The position numbers and the translations under genes were made by a program. Below are positions 1 through 12,500 of a stretch of DNA of 64,000 nt, piece by piece. The notes under the pieces were generated by a model. It was not told the origin of the DNA and made no database searches. It saw nothing but the letters and a program-made list of their open reading frames with translations. Position 1 is the stretch's first letter. Every line of letters begins with the position of its first letter. Source of the DNA: Bubalus kerabau (taxonomy: Eukaryota > Chordata > Mammalia > Artiodactyla > Bovidae). The stretch lies in assembly GCF_029407905.1 (NCBI RefSeq), contig NC_073628.1, positions 89,586,501-89,650,500 on the forward strand, written 5' to 3'.

Positions 1-150
1 ATAATCTGGGGAAAAGCAACTCATGTTCATGGAAACAATGGCATGCTTCACGCCAAATTTCTAAGCAACCTTCTTGCGTAAGCCATTGGATACAGAATCC
101 ATGTGATGCTGTACCCTTTCAAGGACTTTAGAAAGTAAATAAATAAATTC
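1..150 (+). pseudogene. RPL35A: RPL35A processed pseudogene (3' end; truncated by window edge)
   Basis: The plus-strand frame from base 1 reads IIWGKATHVHGNNGM, HAKFLSNLLA, stop, AIGYRIHVMLYP. It matches the C-terminal half of ribosomal protein L35a. The stop TAA at about 79-81 replaces a Lys codon, several Arg codons are changed, and the last codons are frame-shifted. AATAAA repeats at 138-147 correspond to the mRNA tail. No intron is seen and it sits antisense in an EXO1 intron, so it is a retroposed dead copy. The 5' part lies to the left of the window. Confidence 0.85.
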
Positions 151-929
151 AGCAGACTTTACATTTCTGCATTTTTCAAGAGGATTCAATATATATATAT
201 ATATTTATCTTGGGATTCTACATAGCATTATGTACTTAAAAAGCAATCCAAAAGTCAAAAATATTCCTTTAATTTGGATTGTAACTTACAGAAACACTAA
301 CATTCCTTGCTCATAGTAGTGATGACTCTGGGCTATATTGTTTCTTAAAAGAAAGATCAAGAGTAAGATCCTAAGATTAATTAACCTCAAATAGGGTTAA
401 TGAACTTAATAAACATAGAGTATACAGTTGTTGCTTTTCACAGTGAACCACCAATGGAAATCTCCAATGCATTTTCTTCAGAATCATACAGTAAAAACTA
501 TATTCAAAATGAAATGTCAGTGACACTCTAAAACATTTTCTGAATAAAGAAAGATAACATAATTTTTAAGTTACCTGTTATTGTCCCAATTGTTTGACCA
601 TTAATCCTTTTATCCTAAGAGAAATTCACCACATCTGGTGGCAAGAGATGATTTAATGAAAGATTTTTAGTTTAGTTTGGGTTTTTTTGGTGAGGGGAGA
701 GAATTTATGTTTCTATAACTGTAAGCACAAAAATGATTGCCCAGAAGACAGACACGTGGAGAGTTTTGTCAGCATGATGAGCTCTTAGGCTGTGAGCTGG
801 TAAGCCTTCTCAGTAAAACATGCTAAAAGCTTTACGAAGTTAGTAAAACAGAAAATGTCTATTGGAAAAGGAACAAAAATACCCCAAAGGAGTTCAGAGG
901 ACTTGAAAGTATCCTCACAGAAAGAAAAA

Positions 930-1322
930 CACCAATACAGTATACTAATGCATATATATGGAATTTAGAAAGATGGTAACAATAACCCTGTATACGAGAC
1001 AGCAAAAGAGACACTGATGTATAGAACAGTCTTTTGGCCTCTGTGGGAGAGGGAGAGGGTGGGATGATTTGGGAGAATGGCATTGAAATATGTATAATAT
1101 CATATATGAAACGAGTCGCCAGTCCAGGTTCGATGCACGATACTGGATGCTTGGGGCTGGTGCGCTGGGACGACCCAGAGGGATGGTATGGGGAGGGAGG
1201 AGGGAGGAAGGTTCAGGATGGGGAACACATGTATACCTGTGGCGGATTCATTTTGATATATGGCAAAACCAATACAATATTGTAAAGTTAAATAAAATAA
1301 AATTAAAAAAAAAAAAAGAAAG
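930..1322 (+). mobile_element. L1 3' end (ruminant L1) with polyA
   Basis: The end of a ruminant L1 3' UTR (gggagagggtgggatgattt ... atgtatacctgtggcggatt) followed by an A-rich tail at about 1300-1325. The left boundary is approximate. Confidence 0.75.
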
Positions 1323-1523
1323 AAAGATGTTCAAGAAACAACAACTGTGATGGAACCCAAATAGTGCCTCGAGAAAAATGCAGTAAGACGTGGAAAATGA
1401 AAAAGATGACATTAAAATGGAGGCTCATATTAAAAGAAACAGTCTTTGAAACAGTATGGATGAACTGAACACAAAGTGAGTGAACAGGAAAAGAAGCAAA
1501 AGCCTCAGGGTTTGGTTTGGCAT

Positions 1524-1734
1524 TTTGTTGTTGTTTAGTTGCCAAGTCACATCCGATTCCTTTGCGACCCCACAGACTGTACCCCACCAGGCTCCTCTGT
1601 CCATGGAATTTACTAGGTGAGTACTGAAGTGGGTTGCCTGTTCTTTTCCAGGGGATCTTCCTGACCCAGGGACTGAACCTGCATCTCCTGCATTACAGGC
1701 AGATTCTTTACAGATGAACCACCAGGGAAGCCCC
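1524..1734 (-). mobile_element. Bov-A class SINE
   Basis: Minus-strand SINE running from tagttgccaagtcacatccg to gaaccaccagggaagcccc. Confidence 0.85.
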
Positions 1735-1922
1735 TCTTACTTAAAAAACTGGAATGGATTTTGGATTTGAAGACATTAACTGATTTCAGCTTTCTCTAAA
1801 TGAAAATTTGTTTCCGCATTTTAACTAGGCTTTTTTCTTTGAGTCCAATACCACTCAAGTTTCCTTTAGGAACTTGAATAAAATATTTTCCTTTTGATAA
1901 ACACAAGATATACTGATTTATT

Positions 1923-2148
1923 GGACTTTCCAGGTAGCACAGTAGTAAAGAATCCGCCTGCCAATGCAGGAGACACAAGAGATGTGGGTTTTATCTCTGG
2001 GTCAGGAAGATCCCTTGGAGAAGGAAATGGCAACCCGCTCCAGTATTCTTGCCTGGACAATTCCATGGACAGAGGAGCCTGGTGGGCTACAGTCCATGGG
2101 GTCGAAAAAGAGTTGACACAACTGAGCAACGGACCACAGGTACACAGA
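1923..2148 (+). mobile_element. Bov-tA SINE
   Basis: Plus-strand tRNA-derived SINE. The flanking duplications GATATACTGATTTATT (1907-1922) and GACATACTGGTTTATT (2149-2164) differ by two bases. Confidence 0.88.
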
Positions 2149-2975
2149 GACATACTGGTTTATTAGATGTTTAATATTCAGGATTATCAGACCTCAAAAT
2201 TCTGTCAAATATTACCAAGGTTATAATTGTTCTTACAACTTGGTTACTACAGTTGTGAACATAAAATGAAGTATGTTAAATTAGTAAATTTGAGATAACT
2301 CAGATTTAAAGAATGCTCTTATGCCATCATGTCATTTTAAAATATGACATCACTGGGTCTTACTAGTAGTAGTTATTTGGAGCTTTGATTTTATTTAAGT
2401 AAGAATAAAGCTATTTTATGAATAAGAAAAAATGGCTAGGATGCTTTTATTAATTTAAACAGAATATAAAATCCCTTACATTACTATCTTGGTTTATCAT
2501 AAAGGGGACTTACAACAAGAATAATAAGAGTAAAAAAATATATATATTTCTTAAGTATTAAAACTTAAGACAAACACCATCACGTTAATAGGGTCATTTA
2601 GTTATAAGGTTTCAAACATTGTCTGAATTCAAGACTATATTAAGGATTTAAATATTAAATTTATAATAACTTCAATAAGCTTATCATTCTTAGGTCTTAA
2701 GTGTTCTACAACTTGAGACACTTATTAGTGGAACACATAGTGATGATTCAAGATATACAGCTAGATTAAAAGTATAAGAGTCTAAAATATGAAAGATACA
2801 GAGAAGTCCTGCAGGTGAGTAAAACATGAACTTTCTATACAGTAAGGTCTAGAGTGAAAAATTAGAACAACCAATTATTTCCGTAACACGGGCAAAGTTT
2901 CCTCAATTATCTGATTAACACCCTATTTTCTCTTACATATGAATTTGAAAACAAAGGCTTCAGAATGTGACTTAC

Positions 2976-3534
2976 GTCTGAATCTGAATCCTGACTAGAA
3001 GGCTGAGAAAGTTTTGATGCATTTAAGTTGTGTGGTGACAAGTCCATGCTTTCCTGAGACTGTGAAGAGCAACCCACGTCATGTAAGGGATGTGATTCAT
3101 CACTTGACTCATCGCTCTTTAACGGAGCTACATCAGACTTCACAGTATTCTCAGGCAGAGAGGTGGAAGAATCACTCTTTCTACGGAACTGCTGCAATGC
3201 TGTGCTTGGAGAGGGGCTCGGAGTTCTGGAAATACCTCCAAGACTTCCAGACCAACTGAAACAACTTCTTAGTGTCCCCAAGGTGGGTGGTGAGATGGTC
3301 CTCGTGAATGTGCTGGTCTTAAAAGACTGAGACTCTTCAGCCATCACAGTCGAGTCATCTGGAATCTGCTCACTGGAATTATGCGATACACTGGTATCAC
3401 CCAACTTCTTGTCCTCTAGACAATCTGCTTCACCTGCATCGGTTTCTTTATCTGTGACAGCAGTTTCAGCTAGAGGCTGGCTGCTTGCTTTCTTTGATAT
3501 ACAGTCAGCAGAATCCAGAGAATTGGAAAAAAAC
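2976..3534 (-). CDS. EXO1: EXO1 coding exon 10 (last exon inside the window)
   Basis: This 559-nt exon completes R505 and encodes residues 506-691. It begins with FF of the MIP box, then a Ser/Asp/Glu-rich segment. It holds the conserved blocks FTRTISPPTLGTLRSCFSW and SRTPSPSPSTALQQFRRKSD, rich in SP/TP sites likely to be phosphorylated. The region where human EXO1 has a short IPN/IPG/IPD repeat is shorter here. The donor is GTAAGT just left of 2976. The following exons are not in the window. Confidence 0.95.
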
Positions 3535-6500
3535 CTAACAGAAAAACACAACGGAAACAATGCAGAAATATTTGAGTTTGCTCACGAAGGTGACAACATT
3601 TATAATGGAAAGATGGTTGCTTCTTTTTAAAAATAAATACATTAATTTCATAAATAAATATATTTTACACATGGCCGATCCACCTGCCAATGCAGGAGCC
3701 ACAAGAGCTGTGGGTTTGATCTCTGGGTTGGGAAGATACCCTGGAGCAGGTAATAGGAACCTACTCCAGTGCTCTTGGAAAATGCCATGGACAAAGGAGC
3801 CTGACAGGCTACAGTCCATGAGGTCACAAAAGAGTAGGACACAACTGAGCAACTGAGCAGACATGCATGACACTCAAATATTTGAACAGATTAAGAAATA
3901 TGCAACAGAAAGGACACTTAATAACTATTGTCTCTTATTCTGTCATTTGAATACAAATTAAATAAATTAATTAAAATACTAGTAAAATAAATTAGCTATT
4001 TACCTCTCATTTTAGCTTAACTCCTAGTAGTAAACTGTCTGGGAACTTGTAGTAGCATACTAATCTACCAAGCTTTTTATATACCCTAAATATTTCTATA
4101 CTATTTTAAATATTGAGGTTAAGACTTCCAAATCAATTACTAAATTCTATATTTCTAAAGAGGTACTACTTACTCAGGGTAGTAGCTTTAAAAAACTCAT
4201 TTTAAAAACTCCAATATGAAAGAAACAAAGATTGCATCATTACTCGGAAGGATGTATTCAAGTAGCATTTTTAGGTTTAAAAAGGAAATCCTAGAGCGTA
4301 TGATGGGTTAAATATGAAACTTACAAAGAATGTACCTCCTTAATAAGCATTAATTCAAAACCAAGATGATAAGCTGAATATTTACTAAATGCTCGAGAGT
4401 AAAAATCCTCTTAGCTTTTCATCAAATCATTAGCTCATGTGTGTGGGTATAAGGCAGAAAGGAAGCAGCATGTGAAAGGAAAAGTCTTATCTGGTTTTTC
4501 ATTGAGCAGAAAACATCAGCTCCTTTATCTGATCACATAGTTCATTTTTCAGTAAACAATCACCTCTATGATACCCAAACATTTTTCTATGTATTATTTC
4601 ATAGGTAAGAGAAGTTAGAATAACAGAGCCCAAGGTTGTAAAATTAATCAGCTAAAGAACAGAGGATGATGGGTGGATGGCATCACCAACTCAAGGGACA
4701 TGAGTCTGAGCAAACTCCAGGAGATGGTGAAGGCCAGGGAAGCCTGGTATTCTGCAGTCCATGCGGTCGCAGAGAGTCGGACATGACTGGGTGACTGAAC
4801 AACAAAGAACAGAATTAAAACCCAGAACTCCTCCCAGTTCATGGTTGCTTCTTTCCAAATAGCCTGTGGTGTTACTTAACTGTTAATTATATTTCTAGAT
4901 CTCAAAAAATAAATATGCATTACTCTAGGATAAGTATCTATATAATAAAGATAAAGACTTAAAACAGACTTTCAAAAGACAGGCAATAGGAGACAAACTT
5001 TTGCATATTTAATACACTTCCTGTTATGTTACTTCAAAAAGAATGGGGAGGGAACGACCACTGGCATATATATTAGTGACTGGGCACCTGTGCCAGCTGT
5101 CTGATTCACATAACTTCTGCTAGTCTTGGAACAGTCTTATATATATTATCTTCTATATATTATCTAACCCATATTTTATAGTTAAAAAAATAGGCTTAGA
5201 GAAGTTAAATGGCATGTGAAAGTCTAAGTAAAGAATAGAGCGACAATCCAAATCCGGGCCTACCCGACTGTGTGCTCCTTTCAACGCACCACTACACGGT
5301 ATGGCTAATCAACCATGACTGAGAGTCTTTCCTAGGACTGTTACTAACTGCACAGCCCTGGGAAAGTTTCTTAACCTCTTAGAGCCGCAATTTCTGAGCC
5401 CAAAATAGAGAAAATAACGCTGAGCTGAATATCTCATAATACTATTGTGAAGAATAACATATAAAAAAATCTTGAAAATCAGCTGAGAAAACTAATTTAA
5501 TAATATCTAGTGATTATTAGATATTGTTATACAATCTAGATCAGAAAATTATACATCAGAAGTTTCACTCACAATTATTATTTCACAGGAAGTTGATGCA
5601 GAAAAAAAATGTTTTTCTAAGCTTTTCTTAATACATCCTCTGAACTATTAGTGAAACATCTCACTAAACTAGGTAAAGCAGCTATTTACAGCTTGGAATG
5701 AAGATTTCGTTAAGCTTCCACAATGACTCAACAGCCAAGACCTGAAGAGATACACAAACATTCTTCTCATTTGTTTTGCTTGTTTGTGCTCAGTCATGTC
5801 CAACTCTTTGTGACTCCTGTAGCCCGCCAGGCTCCTCTGTCCATAGAATCTTCCAGGTAGGAATACTGGAGTGGATTGCCATTTCATTCTCATTAGCTGT
5901 CTCCAAAGAGGCAGAAAAAGGAAATTCTATTTTCACCCAAAAGCAAAGATAAAAAACAAATTTCAAAAATTTCTCCAAATGACAGAATTCAACTTTCTAG
6001 AATGTATAAAGCAACATATATCATCTAGAAACCCATTTTCCATTTGTGCAGCCACGTTTTCATTATTGCATTGTTACTAACACCTTTAATGAGGGTGTTA
6101 ATTCCTTCTTTAACAAAGGAAGAATCAAAATGATCTTTTCACTGCACTGTGAATGTTTCCTTGAGAAGATCTGATGGGAGAAGGGTTTGACACATCCCCT
6201 AAAAGGAGCTTAGGGATTACCAGTGGTTCGTTCCTTCATGACCATTTCTCATCATGGTTAGACAAAATTGGCTGCAACCTAACTTATTAAACTTTAAAAA
6301 AAAAAAATCACATTCTAAGTCTTTTGGAGAAAAACAGAAGCTGATAAATTTTCCTTTTCTTAGAACTCCAGGAGTTGGTGATGGACAGGGAGGCCTGGCG
6401 TGCTGCGGGTCATGGGGTCGCAAAGAGTCGGACATGACTGAGCGACTGATCTAATCTGATCTGAAAGTTACTAATTCCTGTTTCTAGTTGTGGTACCACT

Positions 6501-9500
6501 ATCCGAATTCAATGAAACAGAGCTATTCATTGTATGTCTACCATCTATTGGGCACTATTTTACATACTTTACTTAGGTTAATAATTTAATTCCATCAGCA
6601 ATCCTAAGATTGCTATACTTGAAGAAACTGAAGCACCTAGAAATTAACTTGCCCAAGTCAAACATCTCATGAGTAACCAGGACAGGATTCAAAATCCAGG
6701 TGGTCTAACCCCAGGGTCCAAATTCCTAACCCCTAAGTAGTATTGACTCTTCAAATTCTTATCTTCACTAGCAGGGACTATGACAACAGCCATTGGCCCT
6801 CTAGAATCCACTCTTCACAGTGTGTTCAGAGTGGTCCATCTCGGGGTCTCCAACCTCTGGACCATAGACTCGTACTGGTCCGTGGCCTGTTTGGACTAGT
6901 GAAGTCTCTCAGTTGTGTCCAACTCTTTGTGACCCCATGGACTGTAGCCTACCAGGCTCTTCTGTCCATGGGATTTTCCAGGCAAGAGTACTGGAGTGGG
7001 TTGCCATTTCCTTCTCCAGGGGATCTTCCCAACACAGGGATCGAACCCGGGTCTCCCACATTGTAAGCAGACGCTTTTACCGTCTGAGCCACCAGGGAAG
7101 GCCTGTTTGGAACCAGGCCACAAAGTAAGAGGTAAACGAAGGGTGGATGAGCAAGTGAAGCTTCCCCTGCATTTATAGTCACTCTGCATTGCTCACATTA
7201 CCGCCTGAGCTCTGCCTCCTGTCAGATTACTGGTGGCATTAGATTTTCATAGAAGCAAGAACTCTACCGTGAACTGTGCATGTGAGCGATCTAGGCTGCG
7301 TGCTCCTTATAAGAATCTAATGCCTAACGATCTAAGGTGGAACTGAGGTGGTGATGCTAGCTTTGGGCAGCGGCTGCAAATAGAGATTATCACAGGCAGA
7401 GATATACAGAGATCAAACAAATCACACGCTTGCAGACTTATATCAAAACCCTATCAGTGATGGCAAGTGACAATTACGCTGTATCTGGTGGCAAGCTTTA
7501 TAGTGGTGAGTGAGTTGATATACTTCAGTTGTACACATACATCTGGTAGCAGGCTTTAAGTCAGAATGCAATGCTTATTTTTAGTTCATGTGTGGCCTGC
7601 CCATTATTTTATTTACTACCTCTAATTCCTTGCCTCTTTTCCACCCTGCACACTTGTCTCAGTCAGTTTTGGTAAGCCCACAGGCTAACCCTAGTGAAAA
7701 TGAGTAAAAAACAAACATTACTGGAGAACTTCTTTGAAAAGGGGGAAAGACCCAATGATGAAACAGCAGAACACTCTAAGACTGCCAACAAAAAGAAACC
7801 TGCATTTAAAAGAAAATACCAAGAGCCCTACTTAAATTATGGGTTCATTGAAACATGCAATTCACATTCTCCAGGCATGCTTTGTATAATATGTGGTGAT
7901 TAGCTATCTAGAGAAGCCATGAAACCTTCAAAACTACTTTGCCACATGGAGACCAAGCACCCAGGATTAAAAGACAAGCCTCTGGAGATTCAAAAGAAAA
8001 AACATGTGAACATGAAGAAGAGAAGCAATTCTTGAAGGCCACCACTTCATTAAATGTGTCTACACTGAGAGCATCATTCTTAGTGGCTGACTGCAAGGCT
8101 AAAGTTAAGAAGCCCTTTACTCTTGGTGAGGAGTTGATCCCGCTAAGGACATTTGTCATGAACTTTGGTGGCACAGGTTCCCCTTTTGGCTAGCACCATA
8201 GCTAGACAAATTGATGAAACAGCAGAGGATATTGAGGCATAATTGTTAGAGAGGATTAATGAGTCACCGTGGTACACAATCCAGGTTGACAAGTCTACCA
8301 ATGTTGACAAGACAACAATGCTTGTTTTTGTGTGATCTGTTTTTTAGGAGGATGTGCATGAGGATATGTTATGCGCACTTCTGTTGGCAATCAACACCAC
8401 CGCTGCAAAACTAAAGTCTCTGACTTATTACATATCAGGAAAACTGGTCATTCTGTGTTGAGATATGCACAGACAGAGCGGCTGCCATGACTGGACAGCT
8501 TTCTGGTTCCACTACATGGGTCAAAGAGCTCATTTCTGAATATGAGTCTGTGTACTGTGTCATCCATAGAGAAATGCTGGCTAGCTGAAAAATATCACCT
8601 GAACTTAACGTTTTGCAGGATGTGATTAAAATAATCACATTAAAGTACGCACCTTTAATTCAAGTCTATTTGCACAACTCTGTGAGGAGATGGACACACG
8701 TCTTCTCTTATATACAGAAGTGAGGTGGTTTTCTAAAGGTAGATCACTGGCTAGAGTTTCTGAGTTATGAGAGTCACTCCAGAGATTTCTTTTAGAAAAA
8801 CAGTCACCACTGGTAGCACATTTCAGAGAAACAGAAGGGGTTGCAAAACTTGCTTGTGTGACATATTCAACCTGCTCAGCGAACTCAGTCTGTCACTTCA
8901 GGGGAGAACAACTGTGTTCAAGTCAGCAGATACAGTGGCTGCATTCAAAGCCAGACTGGAATTATGGGGGCGACAAGTGAACACTGGGATTTTTGACATT
9001 TAGAGATTTTGAAAGAGACTGAGCCAGGGCCTTCTTTTTCCCAGCTGGATGCATGATCACATGCCTCAGTTTTCAAAAGAGTTTGAGCATTACTTCCCTA
9101 CCACAAAAGACCCCCGGACTGGGAAGGAATGGATCCGTGACCTATTTGTGAACAAGCCAGGTGAACAGATGTTGTCCATGCTAGAAGAGGATCACCTGCT
9201 TGAGATCGTAAATGATGGTGGCCATAAAAGTATGTTTGAGACAACCTCAAACCTCCATACATTTTGGATTAAAGTCAAGGCGGAATAGCCTGAGATTGCC
9301 ACAAAAACACTAAAAAGTTGGCTTCCATTTCCAACATCCTCTGTGAAGCAGGGTTTTCTGCAGTGACAGCAACCAAAAAGAGGTTATGGAGTAGACTGGA
9401 CATAAGCAACATGCTTCAGGTGTCACTGTCTCCCACCACCCCAGGTGGGACCATCTAGTTGCAGGAAAACAAGCTCAAGGCTCCCACTGAGTGCACTCTC

Positions 9501-12500
9501 CCAGAATGCACCCCTTCTGCGTTATGGTGAATTGTATAATTATTTAATTATGTATCACAGTGTAATACTAGAAATAAAGTGCACAATAAATGCAATGTGC
9601 TTGAATCATCCTGAAACCATCCCCTCACCTGGTTCCTGGAAAAACTGTCTTCCAAGAAACTGATCCCTGGTGCCAAAAAGGTTGAGGACCATTGGTCTAC
9701 CTAAACCAGGAGTCAAATCACAACCCTCTCCTGATTAAAACCTTCTAAATGTTTCCTATCACCCTTAAAGACTCAAAGTTCCTTAGGTTGGGTCACAAGC
9801 CTTTCATGAACTGGCTTCCTTATTTCTCCTCCTTCATCACGTACCTTCCTGCTCCTTTTTCATTCTTTTTCCAATTTACATTGTGGCAGAAGTAAAAATA
9901 GCGGTGATCAAACAGCAAAGAGTTGCCCCCATGCTCCACACTGTTGCTCACCTCCATGCCTCTGTCCAAGCTACATGAGTCTGCTGGTAAAATACCCGGC
10001 TCCATTCTTTATCTGCTTCACTCACGAATCATTTAAACCTAGGTAAGAGCACCTTACACGCGCCCCTTCCCTCTCACCCTTTCCAACCACTGTCTCAGCA
10101 TTAGATGCCCACAAAACACCTCATGCATGATTTTGTCACTGTACTTACCACAGGGTATGGAATGATTTTGTTACTGACCTATTTTTCCAACTAAGAAAAA
10201 CTATTCGTTTCTCAAGAGCAAAAACTATGTCTCTCATTTCTGTAACCCAGCACCTAGTATTATATCAGATTATCAATTAATATGAGAATTCCATAGTCAT
10301 CTGTATTTAAATAGATTTATAAAAGTACTTTGTGAAATTATATTTAACTCTTAAACAAACTAAAAAAAATAGAAAAAAAGGTGGATCCTCCCTGCCCCCT
10401 GGCAAAGTAACAGAGGATATTCTGATGCAAAATGCAGTAAGGTCTACAATTCTTATTTTAGTTCTGTATCAAGAGATAACAAAAGTAATAGAAGTCCAAG
10501 TGGAACTAAGGCAATACATGATAAACTGGATTAAGCCAAGTCCTACACCTGTTTCATTAGATTCAATGCTATTCATAACAATGAAAATAAACACCAACAG
10601 AGTATATAATCTAAGAGACACACAACATTCTATAGATGTAACAATACCTGCTTCTGGTGCCTGGAACCACAACTGCACCACTTTCTTCATTTTTTCTCTG
10701 CAAAAATGTTGCAAATTTGTTTCTTGTCGTAGGTGGTGTGCTTAAGCTTTTTTTAACAGTAGTTCCATCTACCAGGTCAGGCATAAACAGTTCAGAAGAG
10801 TTCAATGACTTATTACCTTCACAATTGTTTTTCTTGATCTTCTTTGTAAAGGAAGTAGAATATTGATCCAACATATTATCTTCTGACAGCTCTTCTAAAT
10901 AAAAATAAGATTATTTGTAAGTTTTCCTTTCATGACTAGTTAGAGATTTGGTCTCAGTTTCACAGCCTATGTTCTATTGCCCTAAAGATGAAGTCTTTTT
11001 TTTTTTTTTTTTTTGATTATGCATCAGAAAAGGAAATAAAACGATTAAAAAAAAAATTCCCTTGGCTGTGTTTTACTGTTTCAAAATTAACTATGATTTA
11101 ATGTCAATTATTTGTATGAATTTCAGGATACAATCAATTCTGCAAGGCTCTACACTCATTATACTATTTGAATATAAAAAAAAGGGTCTGATTTTGAATG
11201 AAAAAAAAAAAAAAATTAAGTGAAGTGAAAGCCACTCAGTCGTGTCTGACTCTTTGTGACCCCATGGACTATATATAGTCCATGGAATTCTCCAGGCCAG
11301 AATACTGGAGTGGGTAGCTGTTCCCTTCTCCAGAGGATCTTCCCAACCCAGGGATCGAACTCAGGTCTCCCGCATTGCAGGTGGATTCTTTACCACCTGA
11401 GCCATCAGGGAAGCCCAAGAATACTGGAGTAGGTAGCCTATCCCTTTTCCAGCAGATCTTCCTGACCCAGGAATCGAACCAGGATCTCCTGCATTGCAGG
11501 CGGATTCCTTACCAGCTGAGCCACCACGGGAAGAAAAAAATTAAACCTATGATTAATCTATGTTTGGTTTAAAAGAATGTTTCATTAAAACCAGGTGCTA
11601 TACCTAATATATGTATATATACACCATCACTGAGATGGTTTTTGAGGTATATTTGATTGTCTTGTAGTGGAAAGTAATTTGTACTCTAGCTCTGATCCTC
11701 ATTACACAGCTATACAGTTCTAGAAGATTGTTGTGTAACAATCTAATGGTATAAGAATAAATCATAAGACTAAATAACATAAAAGTGGTAAAGCTGAAAT
11801 AGGCAAGCACATAGACAAAGCATTAATGTGCTTAAAATTAATCCAACTACTTCTCAGTCTAAATAGCTTCCACTCACATGGGAGTAAATGCTCATGACTA
11901 AGATGTGGGTAGAGCAGTGGAGGGTGCCTAAATACTAGAGACAAGGTGACACCTCAAATTCAAAAATGTACAGGTTAAAAAAAATACCTACAGGTCAGCA
12001 AACTTCTATAAACCAAAATCTGTTTATTATGTAGGAAACTGTAAGCTCTACAGAAGAGGAAAAAAAAATATTGTAGGATCCCCAGAAAAGCCTTCACCAA
12101 GAAGTTACACTTTGCTAACCTCATTTTCTTTTTATGATAATGTTGTTAGACTATTTGGAGAAATTCATAGATTTAGTATATCCTGAATTGATCAAGACAC
12201 TTCAGTGTCTCATATTATCATAGTGGACAATGCTTAGCAAAAGTTATTATGTACTAGTTACAAGAATTTGCAGCAAGTTGAATAGCTGGATAGACTATTG
12301 CTGACTATTGGTCTGAAAGGAGGTCTGTCTCTACTACAGGGCTCTAGATTTCCACTAGAACTAATATGTGATTTTAGTAAGGTTCAAAACACAAGATTAA
12401 TATACAGAAGTCAAGTGTATTTCTAGATACTAACAATGAACCAAAATTGCAGTTAAAAATATCATTTATAACAGCATCAAAACCCTGAAATATAGGGATA

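Larger units (their letters stand above)
1..2975 (-). other. EXO1 intron after coding exon 10 (partial)
   Basis: This stretch contains the RPL35A pseudogene, an L1 3' end (about 930-1322), and two SINEs (1524-1734 and 1923-2148). The remainder, including 2165-2975, is AT-rich with short TA runs and no recognisable gene. I searched here for the missing EXO1 C-terminal exons and did not find them. Confidence 0.8.
6842..9694 (+). mobile_element. hAT-superfamily DNA transposon (Charlie/Buster-like), nearly complete
   Basis: The terminal sequences are inverted: the left end cggggtctccaacctctgg mirrors the right end ggttgaggaccattg. They are flanked by imperfect 8-bp duplications, GTCCATCT (6834-6841) and GTCTACCT (9695-9702), the size hAT elements make. 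Inside is a broken transposase. A Bov-A SINE at 6896-7099 interrupts the left part. It is older than the SINE and is no longer mobile. Confidence 0.85.
3535..10647 (-). other. EXO1 intron between coding exons 9 and 10
   Basis: This 7.1-kb intron holds a SINE (3670-3856), two BovB tails (4662-4806 and 6362-6462), a SINE piece (5778-5890), MIR-like old repeats, and a nearly complete hAT transposon (6842-9694). The rest, including 3860-4660 and 9700-10640, shows nothing I can name. Confidence 0.8.

Noticed and set aside
1923..2148. tRNA-like sequence in SINEs
   Set aside because: tRNA-derived SINE heads, not functional tRNA genes; no intact cloverleaf was seen.
1..2975. Possible last EXO1 exons
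   Set aside because: I looked for the conserved C-terminal blocks on the minus strand and saw none; they are probably to the left of the window.
7700..9430. Possible domesticated ZBED-type gene
   Set aside because: Several stops and frame shifts, and it lies between transposon ends; it is a dead transposase.
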